Positions 9,453 to 18,991 of a stretch of 64,000 bases of DNA are shown in pieces (the first letter of the stretch is position 1; each line of letters opens with the position of its first letter). Location of the stretch: contig JAFKKV010000016.1 in assembly GCA_017304475.1 (NCBI GenBank), positions 228,478 to 292,477 of the forward strand, in the 5' to 3' direction. Below the pieces are notes generated by a model. It saw only the letters and a list, made by a program, of their open reading frames with translations. It did no database searches and was not told the origin of the DNA. Source of the DNA: Hyphomicrobiales bacterium. GTDB lineage: Bacteria; Pseudomonadota; Alphaproteobacteria; Rhizobiales; Phreatobacteraceae. Both the position numbers and the translations under genes were made by a program.

Positions 9453-10097
9453 TCAGATCTCGTCGAGAAACGCATCCAGGAAGCTCTTCAGCCGCTCATG
9501 TCGGGTCGCGGCCATGCGGGCCCCGGTTTCGGTTCGAAAGCCCGAGGCGAGGGTAAACAGCTTGGTGTGGAAATGGTCGATGGCGAAGCGCTTGTCGTCA
9601 TAGGCGCGCGCGCGGGCCTGCGGATCGGCGGGCTCATAGAGCGCGCTGCCCATCCGCCCGGCGATGTAGAAGCAGCGCGCCACCCCCACCATGCCGATCG
9701 CGTCGAGGCGATCGGCATCCTGCAGGATCCTGGCTTCCAGGGTCGCCGGGGTGATGCCGGCGGAAAAACTATGGGCTTCGATCGCATGCGCCACCGCGGC
9801 GATCCTCGCCTCCGGCCACCCCAGTTCGCCGAGCACGGCCGATGCCTTCATCGCCGCCAGATGCGAGGCCTTGGCGCGCAGCGGCGAATTTTTCTCGACC
9901 GCGACGCTATCGTGAAGCAGCGTCGCCGCCAGCAACACCTGGGCGTCGCCGCCCTCGCCGTCCCGGATTGTCGCGGCGTTCTTCCAAACCCGCTGGAGAT
10001 GCGAGACGTCATGCGAGCCGTCGCCGGCCTGGTCGGTGGCGTGCGGCAGCAGCGCGCCGGCAAGGTCGGCGAAGGGCGCGAAGGGCGAGACGGTCAT
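9453..10097 (-). CDS. HD-domain phosphohydrolase (YedJ-like)
   Basis: A 214-residue protein with the HD metal-dependent phosphohydrolase pattern: the first histidine in DGSHDVSHLQRVW (about 28-40), the HD pair in AATLLHDSVAVEKNSP (about 57-72), a further histidine in AVAHAIEAHSF, and the final aspartate in ILQDADRLDAIGMVGVAR. This spacing is that of the YedJ/YpgQ-type standalone HD proteins, which act on nucleotides or related phosphoesters; the substrate is unknown. The gene lies 124 bases downstream of the BKACE gene on the same strand and may be read through from the pca operon, though no functional link is obvious. Confidence 0.85.
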   Translation of the reverse strand: MTVSPFAPFADLAGALLPHATDQAGDGSHDVSHLQRVWKNAATIRDGEGGDAQVLLAATLLHDSVAVEKNSPLRAKASHLAAMKASAVLGELGWPEARIAAVAHAIEAHSFSAGITPATLEARILQDADRLDAIGMVGVARCFYIAGRMGSALYEPADPQARARAYDDKRFAIDHFHTKLFTLASGFRTETGARMAATRHERLKSFLDAFLDEI

Positions 10098-10221
10098 GCG
10101 ATGTCCTGGCCGACGGAAGCGGGATCGTCCCGCCCCCTCTGATCTGCCGGCGGCAAGAGCACGATCGTCCGCCTCGCATCAAGCGTTTCGTGCCGCCGCC
10201 CGAACAAGCCGCCGGCGTCGC

Positions 10222-11052
10222 TCAGGCCGGCGCGAGCCCCAGGGCGGCGCGTGCCTCGGCGGGCGTCGCGACCCGCCGTCCATGCCGGGCGATGGTCTCG
10301 GCCGCGGCCTGAACGAGTTCGGCATTGCTCGCCGCCAGCCGCTCCTTGCTGATCCGGATATTGTCCTCGAGGCCGGTGCGCACCGCATCCGCCCCGCGCT
10401 TCAGCGCCCATTCCATCACCGGCGCCTGCCCGCGGCCGATACCGGCGGCGGTCCAGGTCGCCCTGGGCAGGAGGCGGCGGAGTTCGCCGAGCATGACATC
10501 GAGCAGATGCTCGTCGGCCGGCATGGCGTTCTCGACGCCCATGACGAATTGCACATGCGGATGATCGTCCATCAGCCCCGCCTCGACCAGGCGGCGCGCG
10601 CCATGCAGGTGCGAGAGGTCGAAGATTTCGATCTCGGGCCGGATGCCGTTGTCGCGCATCCTGGTGGCGAGATCGGTCACCAGAACCGCATGGTTCTCAT
10701 AGATGATGGTTGGGAAATTGACCGAGCCGGTGGAGAGCGACGCCATGTCCGGCTTGAGAGTGAGCGACGACCCGCGGGCGCCGGGGTCGCGTCCGCGGCC
10801 GCCGGTCGAAAACTGCACGATCATGCCGGGACACTGCTTGACGACACCGGCCTGAACGGCTGCGAAGCGCGCGGGATCGGACGAGGCACTCTCGTCGTCA
10901 TTGCGCACATGGATATGGACCAGCGAGGCACCGGCCTCATAGGCCTCACGGGTCGAGGCGATCTGCTCGGCAACCGTGACCGGCACTGCCGGATTGTCCT
11001 TCTTGCGCGGCACGGATCCGGTAATGGCAACCGCGATGACGACGGGCTTCAT
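10222..11052 (-). CDS. Beta-keto acid cleavage enzyme (BKACE / former DUF849)
   Basis: Members condense a beta-keto acid with acetyl-CoA and release acetoacetate plus a new CoA ester; the founding enzyme is 3-keto-5-aminohexanoate cleavage enzyme (Kce). In 276 residues the zinc-binding HIH appears at 46-48 (GASLVHIHVRND), with further family blocks IVQFSTGGRGRDP, PEIEIFDLSHLHGARRLVEAG and the C-terminal GADAVRTGLEDNIRIS. It is 15 bases downstream of pcaG, clearly the same transcript. That context suggests it may act on beta-ketoadipate or a neighbouring ring-cleavage product, possibly replacing the CoA-transferase/thiolase steps. The substrate assignment is inference. Confidence 0.88.
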   Translation of the reverse strand: MKPVVIAVAITGSVPRKKDNPAVPVTVAEQIASTREAYEAGASLVHIHVRNDDESASSDPARFAAVQAGVVKQCPGMIVQFSTGGRGRDPGARGSSLTLKPDMASLSTGSVNFPTIIYENHAVLVTDLATRMRDNGIRPEIEIFDLSHLHGARRLVEAGLMDDHPHVQFVMGVENAMPADEHLLDVMLGELRRLLPRATWTAAGIGRGQAPVMEWALKRGADAVRTGLEDNIRISKERLAASNAELVQAAAETIARHGRRVATPAEARAALGLAPA

Positions 11053-11067
11053 TGTCGTGTCCTCAGT

Positions 11068-11703
11068 TCAAGCGTCGAAAAAGACCGTCTCGCGGTCGCC
11101 CTGCAGGTGGATGTCGAAGACATAGACGACGCCACCATCCCTGTCCTCGCGCCGGGCGATCAGGCTGTCGCGGCGGATCTTCTGCTCGATCAGATTGAGC
11201 ACGGGATCGGCGACATTGGCGGCGTCCTCGTCGGAAAAATAAAGCCGCGTCTGCAAGCCGATATTGATGCCGCGGGCGGCAATCCAGAAATTGACGTGCG
11301 GCGCCATCGGGCGATGGCCCTTGCGGCCGGCGACCGGCCCCGGCTTGACCGTCTCGAAGGCATAGAGGCCGGTTTCGAAATCCGATCCCGCCCTGCCCCA
11401 GCCACGAAACGCCGGATCGATCGGTTTGGCCTCCTGCCGGTCGGCCGGGTGGTTGTAGCGGCCGGCGGCATTGGCCTGCCAGATCTCGATCAGGACGTCG
11501 CGCAAGGGCTCGTCGGCGCCGTCGAACACACGGCCCTCGATACGGATGCGCTCGCCCCGGGTCTCCGGCGTGACCAGGACATGGGAGAAATCCTTGGCGA
11601 AGATGTCGAAACCGGCCTGGCGCGGGATCAGGCCGATATGGACATAGGGCCCCGCCGTCTGGGATGGCGTCTCCTGCAGGGTCTGCGGCAGTTGCTGAAC
11701 CAT
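11068..11703 (-). CDS. pcaG: Protocatechuate 3,4-dioxygenase, alpha subunit
   Basis: Forms, with PcaH, the Fe(III) intradiol dioxygenase that opens protocatechuate to 3-carboxy-cis,cis-muconate. The 211-residue chain shows TPSQTAGPYVHIGL near the N-terminus, the dioxygenase core IRIEGRVFDGADEPLRDVLI followed by EIWQANAAGRYNHP, and MAPHVNFWIAARGIN near the end. As is normal for the alpha subunit, the full set of iron ligands is absent; they are in PcaH. The ATG follows four bases after the pcaH stop, so translation is tightly coupled. The BKACE gene follows. Confidence 0.95.
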   Translation of the reverse strand: MVQQLPQTLQETPSQTAGPYVHIGLIPRQAGFDIFAKDFSHVLVTPETRGERIRIEGRVFDGADEPLRDVLIEIWQANAAGRYNHPADRQEAKPIDPAFRGWGRAGSDFETGLYAFETVKPGPVAGRKGHRPMAPHVNFWIAARGINIGLQTRLYFSDEDAANVADPVLNLIEQKIRRDSLIARREDRDGGVVYVFDIHLQGDRETVFFDA

Positions 11704-11707
11704 GGCG

Positions 11708-12668
<961 letters not shown>

Positions 12669-12981
12669 TTCAAAAAGACGGCGCGGCGGATCAACGCCGA
12701 GGCCCCCTGAAGGAAACGACACGAGAGGAGGCGTGCATGCGCTCGAATCCCACGTGCATGCACAGGCCAGCCCGCTGCCGGACCGGCTGTTGCCGCGTCA
12801 TCGGCCGCGCCGGCCGATATCCTTCCCACTCCCGCTCCCTCCCCTGCTCCGCCGCCAGCTGCGCATCGCCGTGACATCGGTCGCGACTCCGGCCTTTGCG
12901 GCGGCGTGAACGCTCGCCGCCGCGCGGCCGAGGCATAGGCATGCCCACCCCCCATCACCCCGCTTCGAGGAAGGCACCGTC
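12669..12981. other. Long leader before the quinate/shikimate dehydrogenase
   Basis: About 310 bases without a convincing gene. GTGCATGC occurs at 12733-12740 and within the 10-bp palindrome GTGCATGCAC at 12754-12763, 21 bases apart. A strong hairpin GCGGCGGCG / CGCCGCCGC spans 12898-12923. A 45-codon cysteine-rich frame from about 12736 lacks a ribosome site and was not called. Confidence 0.4.
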
Positions 12982-13905
12982 ATGCCCGAATTGCACCCAG
13001 CCACGCCCCGCCCGCCGCATGCGGACAGCCCGCGCTTCGTCATCGGCCTGATCGGCGCCGGCATCCAGGCCTCCCGCACGCCGGCGATGCATGAGCGCGA
13101 GGCCGACGCGCAAGGCCTTCGCCTCGTCTACCAGACGATCGACCTCGAACGGCTGGCGCTCGGTCCCGAGGCGCTTGCCGACCTGCTGGTCGCGGCCGAG
13201 CGCATGGGTTTTGCCGGACTGAACATCACCCATCCCTGCAAGCAGGCGGTCATCCCTCATCTCGACGCGCTCTCGCCCGATGCGGCGGCGCTCGGCGCGG
13301 TCAATACCGTCGTGCTCAAGGACGGCAAGCGCATCGGCCACAATACCGATTGGTGGGGTTTCGCCGAGAGCTTCCGCCGCGGCCTGCCCCGGGCTTCTCT
13401 CGATCGGGTGGTGCAATTGGGAGCCGGCGGAGCCGGCGCCGCGGTCGCCCATGCCCTGATGACGCTCGGCACCGGAGAACTCGTCCTCTCCGATGTCGAT
13501 CCGGCGCGCGCCGAGACCGTGGCGGCCTCGCTCAATGCCCGCTTCGGCGCCGGGCGGGCCCGCGCCTCGCGGGATCTCGCGGCCGACCTGACCGAGGCCT
13601 CGGGCCTCGTCCACTGCACCCCGACGGGCATGGACAAATATCCCGGCCTGCCGCTGCCGGCGGAGCTGCTGCGGCCGGAGCTCTGGGTCGCCGAGATCGT
13701 CTATTTCCCGCTCGAGACCGCGCTCCTGCGCGTGGCGCGCCAAGTCGGCTGCCGCACGCTCGACGGCGGCGGCATGGCGGTGTTCCAGGCCGTCGAGGCC
13801 ATCCGCCTGTTCACCGGCATCACCCCGGATCACCAGCGCATGCTCGCCCATTTCGCGGAACTCGGCGCCGCCGCGACCAAGTCCGCCGTCAAGTCCGCCG
13901 CGTGA
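12982..13905 (+). CDS. Quinate/shikimate dehydrogenase (AroE family)
   Basis: NAD(P)-dependent oxidoreductase of the shikimate dehydrogenase family, 307 residues. Visible are the substrate-site ASRTPAMHE (30-38), NITHPCKQ with catalytic Lys87, the NTD motif at 121-123 (GHNTDWWGF) with the catalytic aspartate, and the nucleotide loop GAGGAG (147-152). The SRTPAMHE variant, in place of the SxSP..HN of biosynthetic AroE, is typical of catabolic quinate/shikimate dehydrogenases. Context agrees: it diverges from pcaHG and precedes an MFS transporter, so it likely feeds quinate or shikimate toward protocatechuate. No dehydroquinase or dehydroshikimate dehydratase gene is in the window. Confidence 0.88.
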   Translation: MPELHPATPRPPHADSPRFVIGLIGAGIQASRTPAMHEREADAQGLRLVYQTIDLERLALGPEALADLLVAAERMGFAGLNITHPCKQAVIPHLDALSPDAAALGAVNTVVLKDGKRIGHNTDWWGFAESFRRGLPRASLDRVVQLGAGGAGAAVAHALMTLGTGELVLSDVDPARAETVAASLNARFGAGRARASRDLAADLTEASGLVHCTPTGMDKYPGLPLPAELLRPELWVAEIVYFPLETALLRVARQVGCRTLDGGGMAVFQAVEAIRLFTGITPDHQRMLAHFAELGAAATKSAVKSAA

Positions 13906-13949
13906 ACCAGGCCATTCGATCAGAAGCCTTCAGACCCCAGGAGACGTCC

Positions 13950-15302
13950 ATGACCATTCAAGCTTTATCGTCCGAGACCTATGCCCCGGCGCATGAGCCG
14001 GCCGGCGTCAAGACACCGAAGAAAGCGGCACTCGCCAGCTGGATCGGCAGCGCGGTCGAATATTATGACTTCTTCATCTACGGCACCGCCGCGGCGCTGG
14101 TCTTCCCAAAGATCTTCTTCTCGGCCGCCGACCCGCAGACGGCCGCCATCGCGTCCTTCGCGACCTTCGGCGTCGCCTATATCACCCGCCCGCTCGGCGC
14201 CGTCGCGCTCGGCCATGTCGGCGACGTCTTCGGCCGCAAGAAAGTGCTGACCTTCACCTTGCTGCTGATGGGCTTCTCGACCTTCATCATCGGCTGCCTG
14301 CCGACCTATGACCAGGCTGGCATCCTGGCTCCCATCCTGCTGGTGGTCGCCCGCCTGCTCCAGGGCATCTCGGCGGCCGGCGAGCAGGCCGGAGCCAATT
14401 CCATGACGCTGGAACATGCGCCGCCCGACCAGCGCGCCTTCTTCACCAGCTTCACGCTGAGCGGCACCCAGGCCGGCCTGATCCTGGCCACCCTGGTGTT
14501 CATTCCGATCTCCGGCATGTCCGAAGAGGCGCTCCTGTCATGGGGCTGGCGCATTCCCTTCTTCCTCAGCCTCGGCGTCGTCGCGGTCGGCTTCTGGGTG
14601 CGCCGCTCGCTGCCCGAGACACCCGCCTTCATCGAGGAGGCAAACAACCAGGAGACCGCCAAGCTGCCGATCGTCACCCTGTTCAGGGAGTACTGGGCCG
14701 ACGTCCTGCGCATCATCTTCGCGGCTCTCGTCTCGGTGGTCAGCACCATTTTCAGCGTGTTCACCCTCTCCTACGCGGTCAACACCGTGCATATCGACCG
14801 GCCGACCATGCTGACCGTCCTGGTGCTGGCCAATCTGGTGGCGCTCGGCGCGATCCCGGCCTGGGCCATGCTCGCCGACCGCATCGGCCGCCGGCCGGTG
14901 TTCATCTTCGGCGCACTCGGCTGCGCCCTGCTGATCTGGCCTTATCTGTGGGCGATCAGCCGCGGCGACATCTCCATGATCTTCGTCCTCGGCATTCTTC
15001 TCTCGGGCATCGTCTACAGCGCCGCCAACGGCATCTGGCCGGCGCTCTATGGCGAGATGTTCGACACCCGCGTCCGGCTCTCCGGCATGGCGATCGGCAC
15101 CCAGATCGGCTTCGCGCTCGGCGGCTTCGCGCCCACCATCAGTGCGGCGCTGCTGGGCACTGGCCCGAATGGCTGGGTTCCGGTCGCGGCATTCACCACC
15201 CTGACCGCCGTCATCGCCGCGATCTCGGCCTGGACCGCGCGCGAAACCTACCGCATCCCGATGCATGCCCTCGGCAACAAATCGGCCCCGCCCACGGCGT
15301 GA
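13950..15302 (+). CDS. MFS metabolite:proton symporter (probable quinate/shikimate or aromatic acid uptake)
   Basis: A twelve-helix transporter of 450 residues in the metabolite:H+ symporter family (ShiA/ProP-like). Signature blocks are WIGSAVEYYDFFIYGTAAAL in helix 1, the loop GHVGDVFGRKKVL, RLLQGISAAGEQAGANSM in helix 4, and LPETPAF before the central loop. AGGAG lies six bases before the ATG. It follows the dehydrogenase by 44 bases and ends at an intrinsic terminator, so the two form one transcript. Import of the dehydrogenase substrate (quinate or shikimate) is the natural inference; the family also carries citrate, alpha-ketoglutarate and aromatic acids. Confidence 0.88.
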   Translation: MTIQALSSETYAPAHEPAGVKTPKKAALASWIGSAVEYYDFFIYGTAAALVFPKIFFSAADPQTAAIASFATFGVAYITRPLGAVALGHVGDVFGRKKVLTFTLLLMGFSTFIIGCLPTYDQAGILAPILLVVARLLQGISAAGEQAGANSMTLEHAPPDQRAFFTSFTLSGTQAGLILATLVFIPISGMSEEALLSWGWRIPFFLSLGVVAVGFWVRRSLPETPAFIEEANNQETAKLPIVTLFREYWADVLRIIFAALVSVVSTIFSVFTLSYAVNTVHIDRPTMLTVLVLANLVALGAIPAWAMLADRIGRRPVFIFGALGCALLIWPYLWAISRGDISMIFVLGILLSGIVYSAANGIWPALYGEMFDTRVRLSGMAIGTQIGFALGGFAPTISAALLGTGPNGWVPVAAFTTLTAVIAAISAWTARETYRIPMHALGNKSAPPTA

Positions 15303-15362
15303 GAGGCCGAATGTGGCGGCAGCGGTCCGCCCCTCCCGGATCCGCGATTTGACCGCCAGACT

Positions 15363-15395
15363 GGGCGGGAGCCTGAGGCTCCCGCCCTTTTCCTT
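15363..15395 (+). terminator. Intrinsic terminator of the dehydrogenase-MFS operon
   Basis: GGGCGGGAGCC and GGCTCCCGCCC form a perfect 11-bp stem with a TGA loop, followed by TTTTCCTT. It lies 60 bases after the MFS stop. Confidence 0.9.
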
Positions 15396-15422
15396 GTCGT
15401 CAGGGATCGGCCGCGCCGACCG

Positions 15423-16115
15423 TCAGCCGCCTGCAGCGCCGCCCGCCGGCTCTTCTTGCCGCACCAGGCGCAGCACCGCCTCGGCGATCATCCGCTTGTG
15501 CTTGGCGCGCAGGCCCGGCTCGGACAGGTCGACCTGGAAGATCTCGCCGAAGGTGTGGCGGTTGGCGACACGGAAGAAACAGAAGGCGCTGATCATCATA
15601 TGGACATCGACCGCGTCGAGGTCAGCGCGGAACAGGCCCTGGTCGCGGCCGCGCGCCAGGATCGCCCCGACCAGTTCGATGACCCGGAGGTTGATCTGGC
15701 GGATCGACGGCGCCTCGGCCAGGTGCTTGGCCTGGTGGATGTTTTCGATGGCGACGATGCGGACGAAATCGGCGTGGCTGTCGTCATATTCGAAGGTCTG
15801 GTCGATGAGCCGGCGCAAGGCTTCGACCGGATCCAGCACATCGAGCTTCAGGCCCTGCTCGATGTCGCGGATGTCGGCATAGGCCTTTTCGAGAACCGCG
15901 AGATAGAGCCCCTCCTTGCCGCCGAAATAATAATAGATCATGCGCTTCGACGTGCGGGTCCGCTCGGCGATGGCATCGACGCGCGCGCCGCTCAGGCCAT
16001 AGGCCGCGAACTCTTCCGTCGCGACCGCGATGATATCGGCCTTGGTGCGATCGGGGTCGTTGGTCCGCGAGCGTTCGCGCGGGGCGCGTTTGGCGCCTGA
16101 AGTCCTGGTATCCAT
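15423..16115 (-). CDS. TetR-family repressor, likely of the pca/quinate genes
   Basis: About 230 residues from MDTRTSGAKRAP. The N-terminal HTH shows DIIAVATEEFAAYGLSGARV, then AIAERTRTSKRMIYYYFGGK and EGLYLAVLEKAY. The C-terminal helical ligand domain contains HADFVRIVAIENIHQAKHL. A GTG five codons upstream (16130) is an alternative start. The palindrome in front of this gene (16183-16199) recurs in the divergent pcaH/dehydrogenase promoter, so it probably represses itself and both arms of the catabolic island, with an aromatic or hydroaromatic acid or CoA ester as inducer. That role is inferred from the shared operator and position. Confidence 0.87.
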   Translation of the reverse strand: MDTRTSGAKRAPRERSRTNDPDRTKADIIAVATEEFAAYGLSGARVDAIAERTRTSKRMIYYYFGGKEGLYLAVLEKAYADIRDIEQGLKLDVLDPVEALRRLIDQTFEYDDSHADFVRIVAIENIHQAKHLAEAPSIRQINLRVIELVGAILARGRDQGLFRADLDAVDVHMMISAFCFFRVANRHTFGEIFQVDLSEPGLRAKHKRMIAEAVLRLVRQEEPAGGAAGG

Positions 16116-16182
16116 GAGCCTGGTGTCCACAAGCCCGCCTGTTGCCGAGCCGGCGCCGAGACTAGCAGGGATTTCATAACGG

Positions 16183-16199
16183 ACGAACCGGTACGTTCA
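16183..16199. promoter_or_regulatory. TetR operator, second copy (autoregulatory)
   Basis: ACGAACCGGTACGTTCA agrees at 15 of 17 positions with the palindrome between pcaH and the dehydrogenase. It lies 68 bases before the TetR ATG, between minus-strand hexamers resembling CTGAAC (-35) and TATGAA (-10). Confidence 0.6.
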
Positions 16200-16249
16200 G
16201 GGCCGGAACGCCCGCCGGGCGGCGGGCATTCGCATGTCGCGCCGTGCCG

Positions 16250-17740
16250 TCAGCCGCCCGCGCCCGCCGATCCCGGCCGGCCCTTCGGCAAGGTCAGCGC
16301 CACCAGGAGCCCCAGCAGGATGCCGGCCGCGGCAAGCCAGAAGGCCAGGCGCACACCCCCTGCCATCGCGGCGCGCAACGCCTCGCCGGAAAGCCCGTGC
16401 GAGCCGGTATTGGCCAAGCCTACCAGGATCGCGAGGCCAATGGCATTGCCGATGTTCAACGTGGTCGAGGCCATGCCGGAGGCGACGCCCTGCTCGTCAT
16501 GAGCGACGCCCGAGGCCGCCGCGATCCACATCGCCGTCCAGGTCATGCCCTGACCGATGCCGGAGACGATCAGGCCGGGGACGATGACCGCATAACCACT
16601 GTCGAGGCCGCCACCTGCCACCATGGCCGCTGTGCCGAGCGCGCCGACGACCATGCCGGCCAGCAAGGTGGCGCGCACCGAGGCGCGGGTGGCCAGGCGT
16701 TCACCGATCTGGGTGCCGGCGGCGATCGCCAGCGACGGCACCAGGAAGGCAAGCCCCGTCTGATAGGCGGAGAAGCCATGGACCTTCTGGAACAGCACGG
16801 TGAGGAAATAGGGCAGCGCGCCGAAGGTGCCCATATAGATGAAGGTGATGGTCATGCCGGCGGCGAGGCTGCGGTTGCGGAACAGCCGGAGCGGCATCAG
16901 CGGATCGTGGGCGCGGCTCTCGATCACGGCGAAGGCGGTGAGCAGAAGCGCCGAGAGCGCCGCGCTCGCCAGGATCGCCGGCGCGCGCCAGCCGAGTTCC
17001 GGGCCTTCGACAAGCACGAAGACCAGCAGCGTGACGCCGGCGGTGACGGTGAGCGCACCGGGAATGTCGAAGCTGCGCTTTTCATGGCGCGGCTGGTCGC
17101 GCGGGATCACCGCGAAGGCGGCGAACGCGATCAGGCCGGCGAGCGGCACATTGACGTAGAACACCGCCGACCAGCCGAAGGCGCTGGTCAGGAAGCCGCC
17201 AAGCAGGGAACCGAGCGTCAGTCCGCTGGCCCCCGCGCCGCCCCAGACGGCAACCGCGCGGTTGCGCGCCGGCCCCTCGGCGAACAGCCGGTTGATCAAT
17301 GACAGCGTCGCCGGAAACAGCAATGCACCGCCGATGCCCTGCACCGCGCGGGCGCCGATCATCACCGCCGGGCTGGTCGCCAGCCCGCCGGCCAGCGACG
17401 ACACTGCGTAAAGCGCCAGCGCCAGCACGAACATGCGGCGCTGGCCGACCAGATCGGCCGCCCGGCCGCCGAGCAGCAGGAAGCCGCCGCAGAACACGGT
17501 ATAGGCGCTGACCACCCATTGCAGCGTCTGGGCGGAGAAGTTCAGCCCGCTGCCGATCTCCGGCAGGGCAACGAAGACGATGTTGATATCCAGCCCGATG
17601 ATCAGGTTGGCGAAGGCGAGCAAGGGCAGGCTGAGCCCGCTGGCCACCGGTGTCGCGCCGTCCGCTCCCTGGTCCGTTCGTGGGTCTGCCCTGCCGATCG
17701 CGCCCGACGCGAGCGCCGCCTGTCCATCGCCGTGACTCAT
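16250..17740 (-). CDS. DHA2-type MFS efflux transporter (EmrB/QacA family)
   Basis: A 14-helix drug:H+ antiporter of 496 residues. Family marks are NLIIGLDINIVFVALPEIG in helix 1, LLGGRAADLVGQRRMFV (motif A) and GARAVQGIGGALLFPATLSL with the motif-C-like stretch WGGAGASGLTLGSLLGGFL. MSHGDGQAAL was taken as start because GGAG stands six bases before it; an ATG four codons upstream is possible. It diverges from a TetR gene across 95 bases with matching palindromes, the classic repressor-pump arrangement, so expression is probably substrate-induced. The exported compound is unknown. Confidence 0.88.
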   Translation of the reverse strand: MSHGDGQAALASGAIGRADPRTDQGADGATPVASGLSLPLLAFANLIIGLDINIVFVALPEIGSGLNFSAQTLQWVVSAYTVFCGGFLLLGGRAADLVGQRRMFVLALALYAVSSLAGGLATSPAVMIGARAVQGIGGALLFPATLSLINRLFAEGPARNRAVAVWGGAGASGLTLGSLLGGFLTSAFGWSAVFYVNVPLAGLIAFAAFAVIPRDQPRHEKRSFDIPGALTVTAGVTLLVFVLVEGPELGWRAPAILASAALSALLLTAFAVIESRAHDPLMPLRLFRNRSLAAGMTITFIYMGTFGALPYFLTVLFQKVHGFSAYQTGLAFLVPSLAIAAGTQIGERLATRASVRATLLAGMVVGALGTAAMVAGGGLDSGYAVIVPGLIVSGIGQGMTWTAMWIAAASGVAHDEQGVASGMASTTLNIGNAIGLAILVGLANTGSHGLSGEALRAAMAGGVRLAFWLAAAGILLGLLVALTLPKGRPGSAGAGG

Positions 17741-17750
17741 CTCGATCTCC

Positions 17751-17825
17751 ATTCTTTGTCGATCATTAAAGAATGAAAGCTTGCCAGAACGAGTCAAGCG
17801 ATTTATTGGTCAATCGGCAAAGAAT
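17751..17825. promoter_or_regulatory. Divergent operator region of the TetR/efflux pair
   Basis: ATTCTTTGTCGAT (17751-17763) and ATCGGCAAAGAAT (17813-17825) are inverted copies differing at one base. The left copy is also half of a tighter repeat, ATTCTTT - 10 bases - AAAGAAT (17768-17774). The sites flank the start regions of both genes. Confidence 0.5.
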
Positions 17826-17835
17826 TGGAGCAGCC

Positions 17836-18432
17836 ATGGCGGGCAGGCCTCGGGAATTCGACAGGCAGGCGGCGCTCGAACAGGCGCGCGACGCGTTCTG
17901 GGCGCGCGGCTATGAGGGCATATCGATGGCGGACCTGGTCGAGTTGCTGGGCCTTGCCTCCGCGCGGATCTATGCGGCTTTCGGCTCCAAGGAGGCGCTG
18001 TTCCGCGAGGCGGTGGCGCTTTACGAGGCCGGCGAAGGCGGCTTTGTCGGCCGCGCCCTCGCCGAGGAGCCGACCGCACGCCGCGCCATCGAACGGATGC
18101 TGCGCGAGGCGGCCGAAACTTATACGCAGGCGGGCCGCCCGCAAGGCTGCATGGTGGTGACGGCGGCGACCAATTATGCGCGCGACAACGAGCCAGTCTT
18201 TGCGTGGCTATCCAAGCTCCGGCGCGCGCAGACCGATGCGATCGTCGCGCGCCTCCGGCAGGCGGTGGCCGCGGGCGAACTCAAGGCCGGCGCGAATGCC
18301 CAGGCGCTGGGCGACTGTTTCGCCAGCCTGTTGAATGGCCTGTCGGTGCAGGCGCGCGACGGCACGCCCCGGGCACGGCTCCTGGCGCTGATCGCGCCGG
18401 CCCTGCAGGTGCTCGACGCGGAAAGGGCGTGA
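17836..18432 (+). CDS. TetR-family repressor of the adjacent efflux pump
   Basis: A 198-residue regulator starting MAGRPREFDRQAALEQARDA, with the HTH in GISMADLVELLGLASARIYA followed by AFGSKEALFREAV, characteristic of the AcrR/YcdC-like TetR group. The C-terminal part contains PQGCMVVTAATNYARDNEPV, a conserved ligand-domain block in this subgroup. TTGGAG lies five bases before the chosen ATG; the frame extends 21 codons upstream through the operator region. The divergent DHA2 pump is the likely target. Confidence 0.87.
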   Translation: MAGRPREFDRQAALEQARDAFWARGYEGISMADLVELLGLASARIYAAFGSKEALFREAVALYEAGEGGFVGRALAEEPTARRAIERMLREAAETYTQAGRPQGCMVVTAATNYARDNEPVFAWLSKLRRAQTDAIVARLRQAVAAGELKAGANAQALGDCFASLLNGLSVQARDGTPRARLLALIAPALQVLDAERA

Positions 18433-18475
18433 CGCGATGCCGGCGACGGCACGGCTCCGCCGCTGACCTGCGTCA

Positions 18476-18505
18476 ACCCTCTCCCACGACGGCATGGGCG
18501 AGGGT
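18476..18505. repeat. Family A repeat, hairpin-1 fragment
   Basis: ACCCTCTCCC and GGGCGAGGGT pair across ten bases. Only the outer hairpin of the family A half-element is present. It is followed by short TTCGC(C/T)ATTCGC-like direct repeats (about 18530-18552) that recur after the fragment at 47857. Confidence 0.6.
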
Positions 18506-18542
18506 TTGCGCGCTCGTCGCATCATGCCCTATTCGCCATTCG

Positions 18543-18863
18543 CTATTCGCGATCAGCCCGCGGCCGGGCGGACCAGACCCGGTCCTTGATGACACTGCAA
18601 ATCTGCATCTTGTATTCACTGAAGAAACTCTGGATGCCATGCCGCTTGGCCTTGGCGTGTTCGGGGTGGACGCGCCAGGCCTGCAGCGCCGCCTCGGTCT
18701 CGAACTCGACAATGGTCACGCGCTCCCCATCCTCGGCGACAAAGCCCTTATGCGAGACATAGCCGGGAATGGTGCGGGCAAGTGCGCTCATCTCCTGGGC
18801 CATCGGGCCGTAATCGTCCTGCACGCCGGTATTGAGCCGGGACCGAAGAACCGTGACGATCAT
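18543..18863 (-). CDS. Antibiotic biosynthesis monooxygenase (ABM) domain protein
   Basis: A 106-residue dimeric alpha+beta barrel protein. The start MIVTVLRSRLNTGVQDDYGP, then MSALARTIPGYVSHKGFVAE, VTIVEFETEAALQAWRVHPE and HAKAKRHGIQSFFSEYKMQI follow the ABM/YgiN pattern (quinol or aromatic oxidation, or heme/ligand binding in relatives). The reaction is unknown. It lies 121 bases downstream of a LysR gene on the same strand; a motif before this gene resembles one before the LysR start, suggesting regulation by that protein. Confidence 0.85.
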   Translation of the reverse strand: MIVTVLRSRLNTGVQDDYGPMAQEMSALARTIPGYVSHKGFVAEDGERVTIVEFETEAALQAWRVHPEHAKAKRHGIQSFFSEYKMQICSVIKDRVWSARPRADRE

Positions 18864-18965
18864 GGGAGCACCTCCGCCGGATGAAACCGCGGCGTCCCGG
18901 GGCTGGTTTGCCCGGAAGAACCGCGTGGTCAGAGATGATTGGGACGCGCGTCCTGATCAATCAAA

Positions 18966-18991
18966 TGCATAGTCTCTATTATGATTATGCA
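18966..18991. promoter_or_regulatory. Possible LysR-type binding site before the ABM gene
   Basis: TGCATA and TATGCA bracket an AT-rich 26-base stretch overlapping the LysR stop codon. On the minus strand it contains GCATAATC and ends in ATGC, resembling the motif at 19912-19934 before the LysR start. Confidence 0.35.

Noticed and set aside
12736..12880. 45-codon cysteine-rich frame (MRSNPTCMHRPARC...) before the dehydrogenase
   Set aside because: No ribosome site, Arg/Ser/Pro-rich shadow-like composition, and it overlaps likely regulatory repeats.
15600..15900. Open frames antisense to the TetR gene
   Set aside because: They lack motifs, while the minus-strand TetR HTH is unmistakable.
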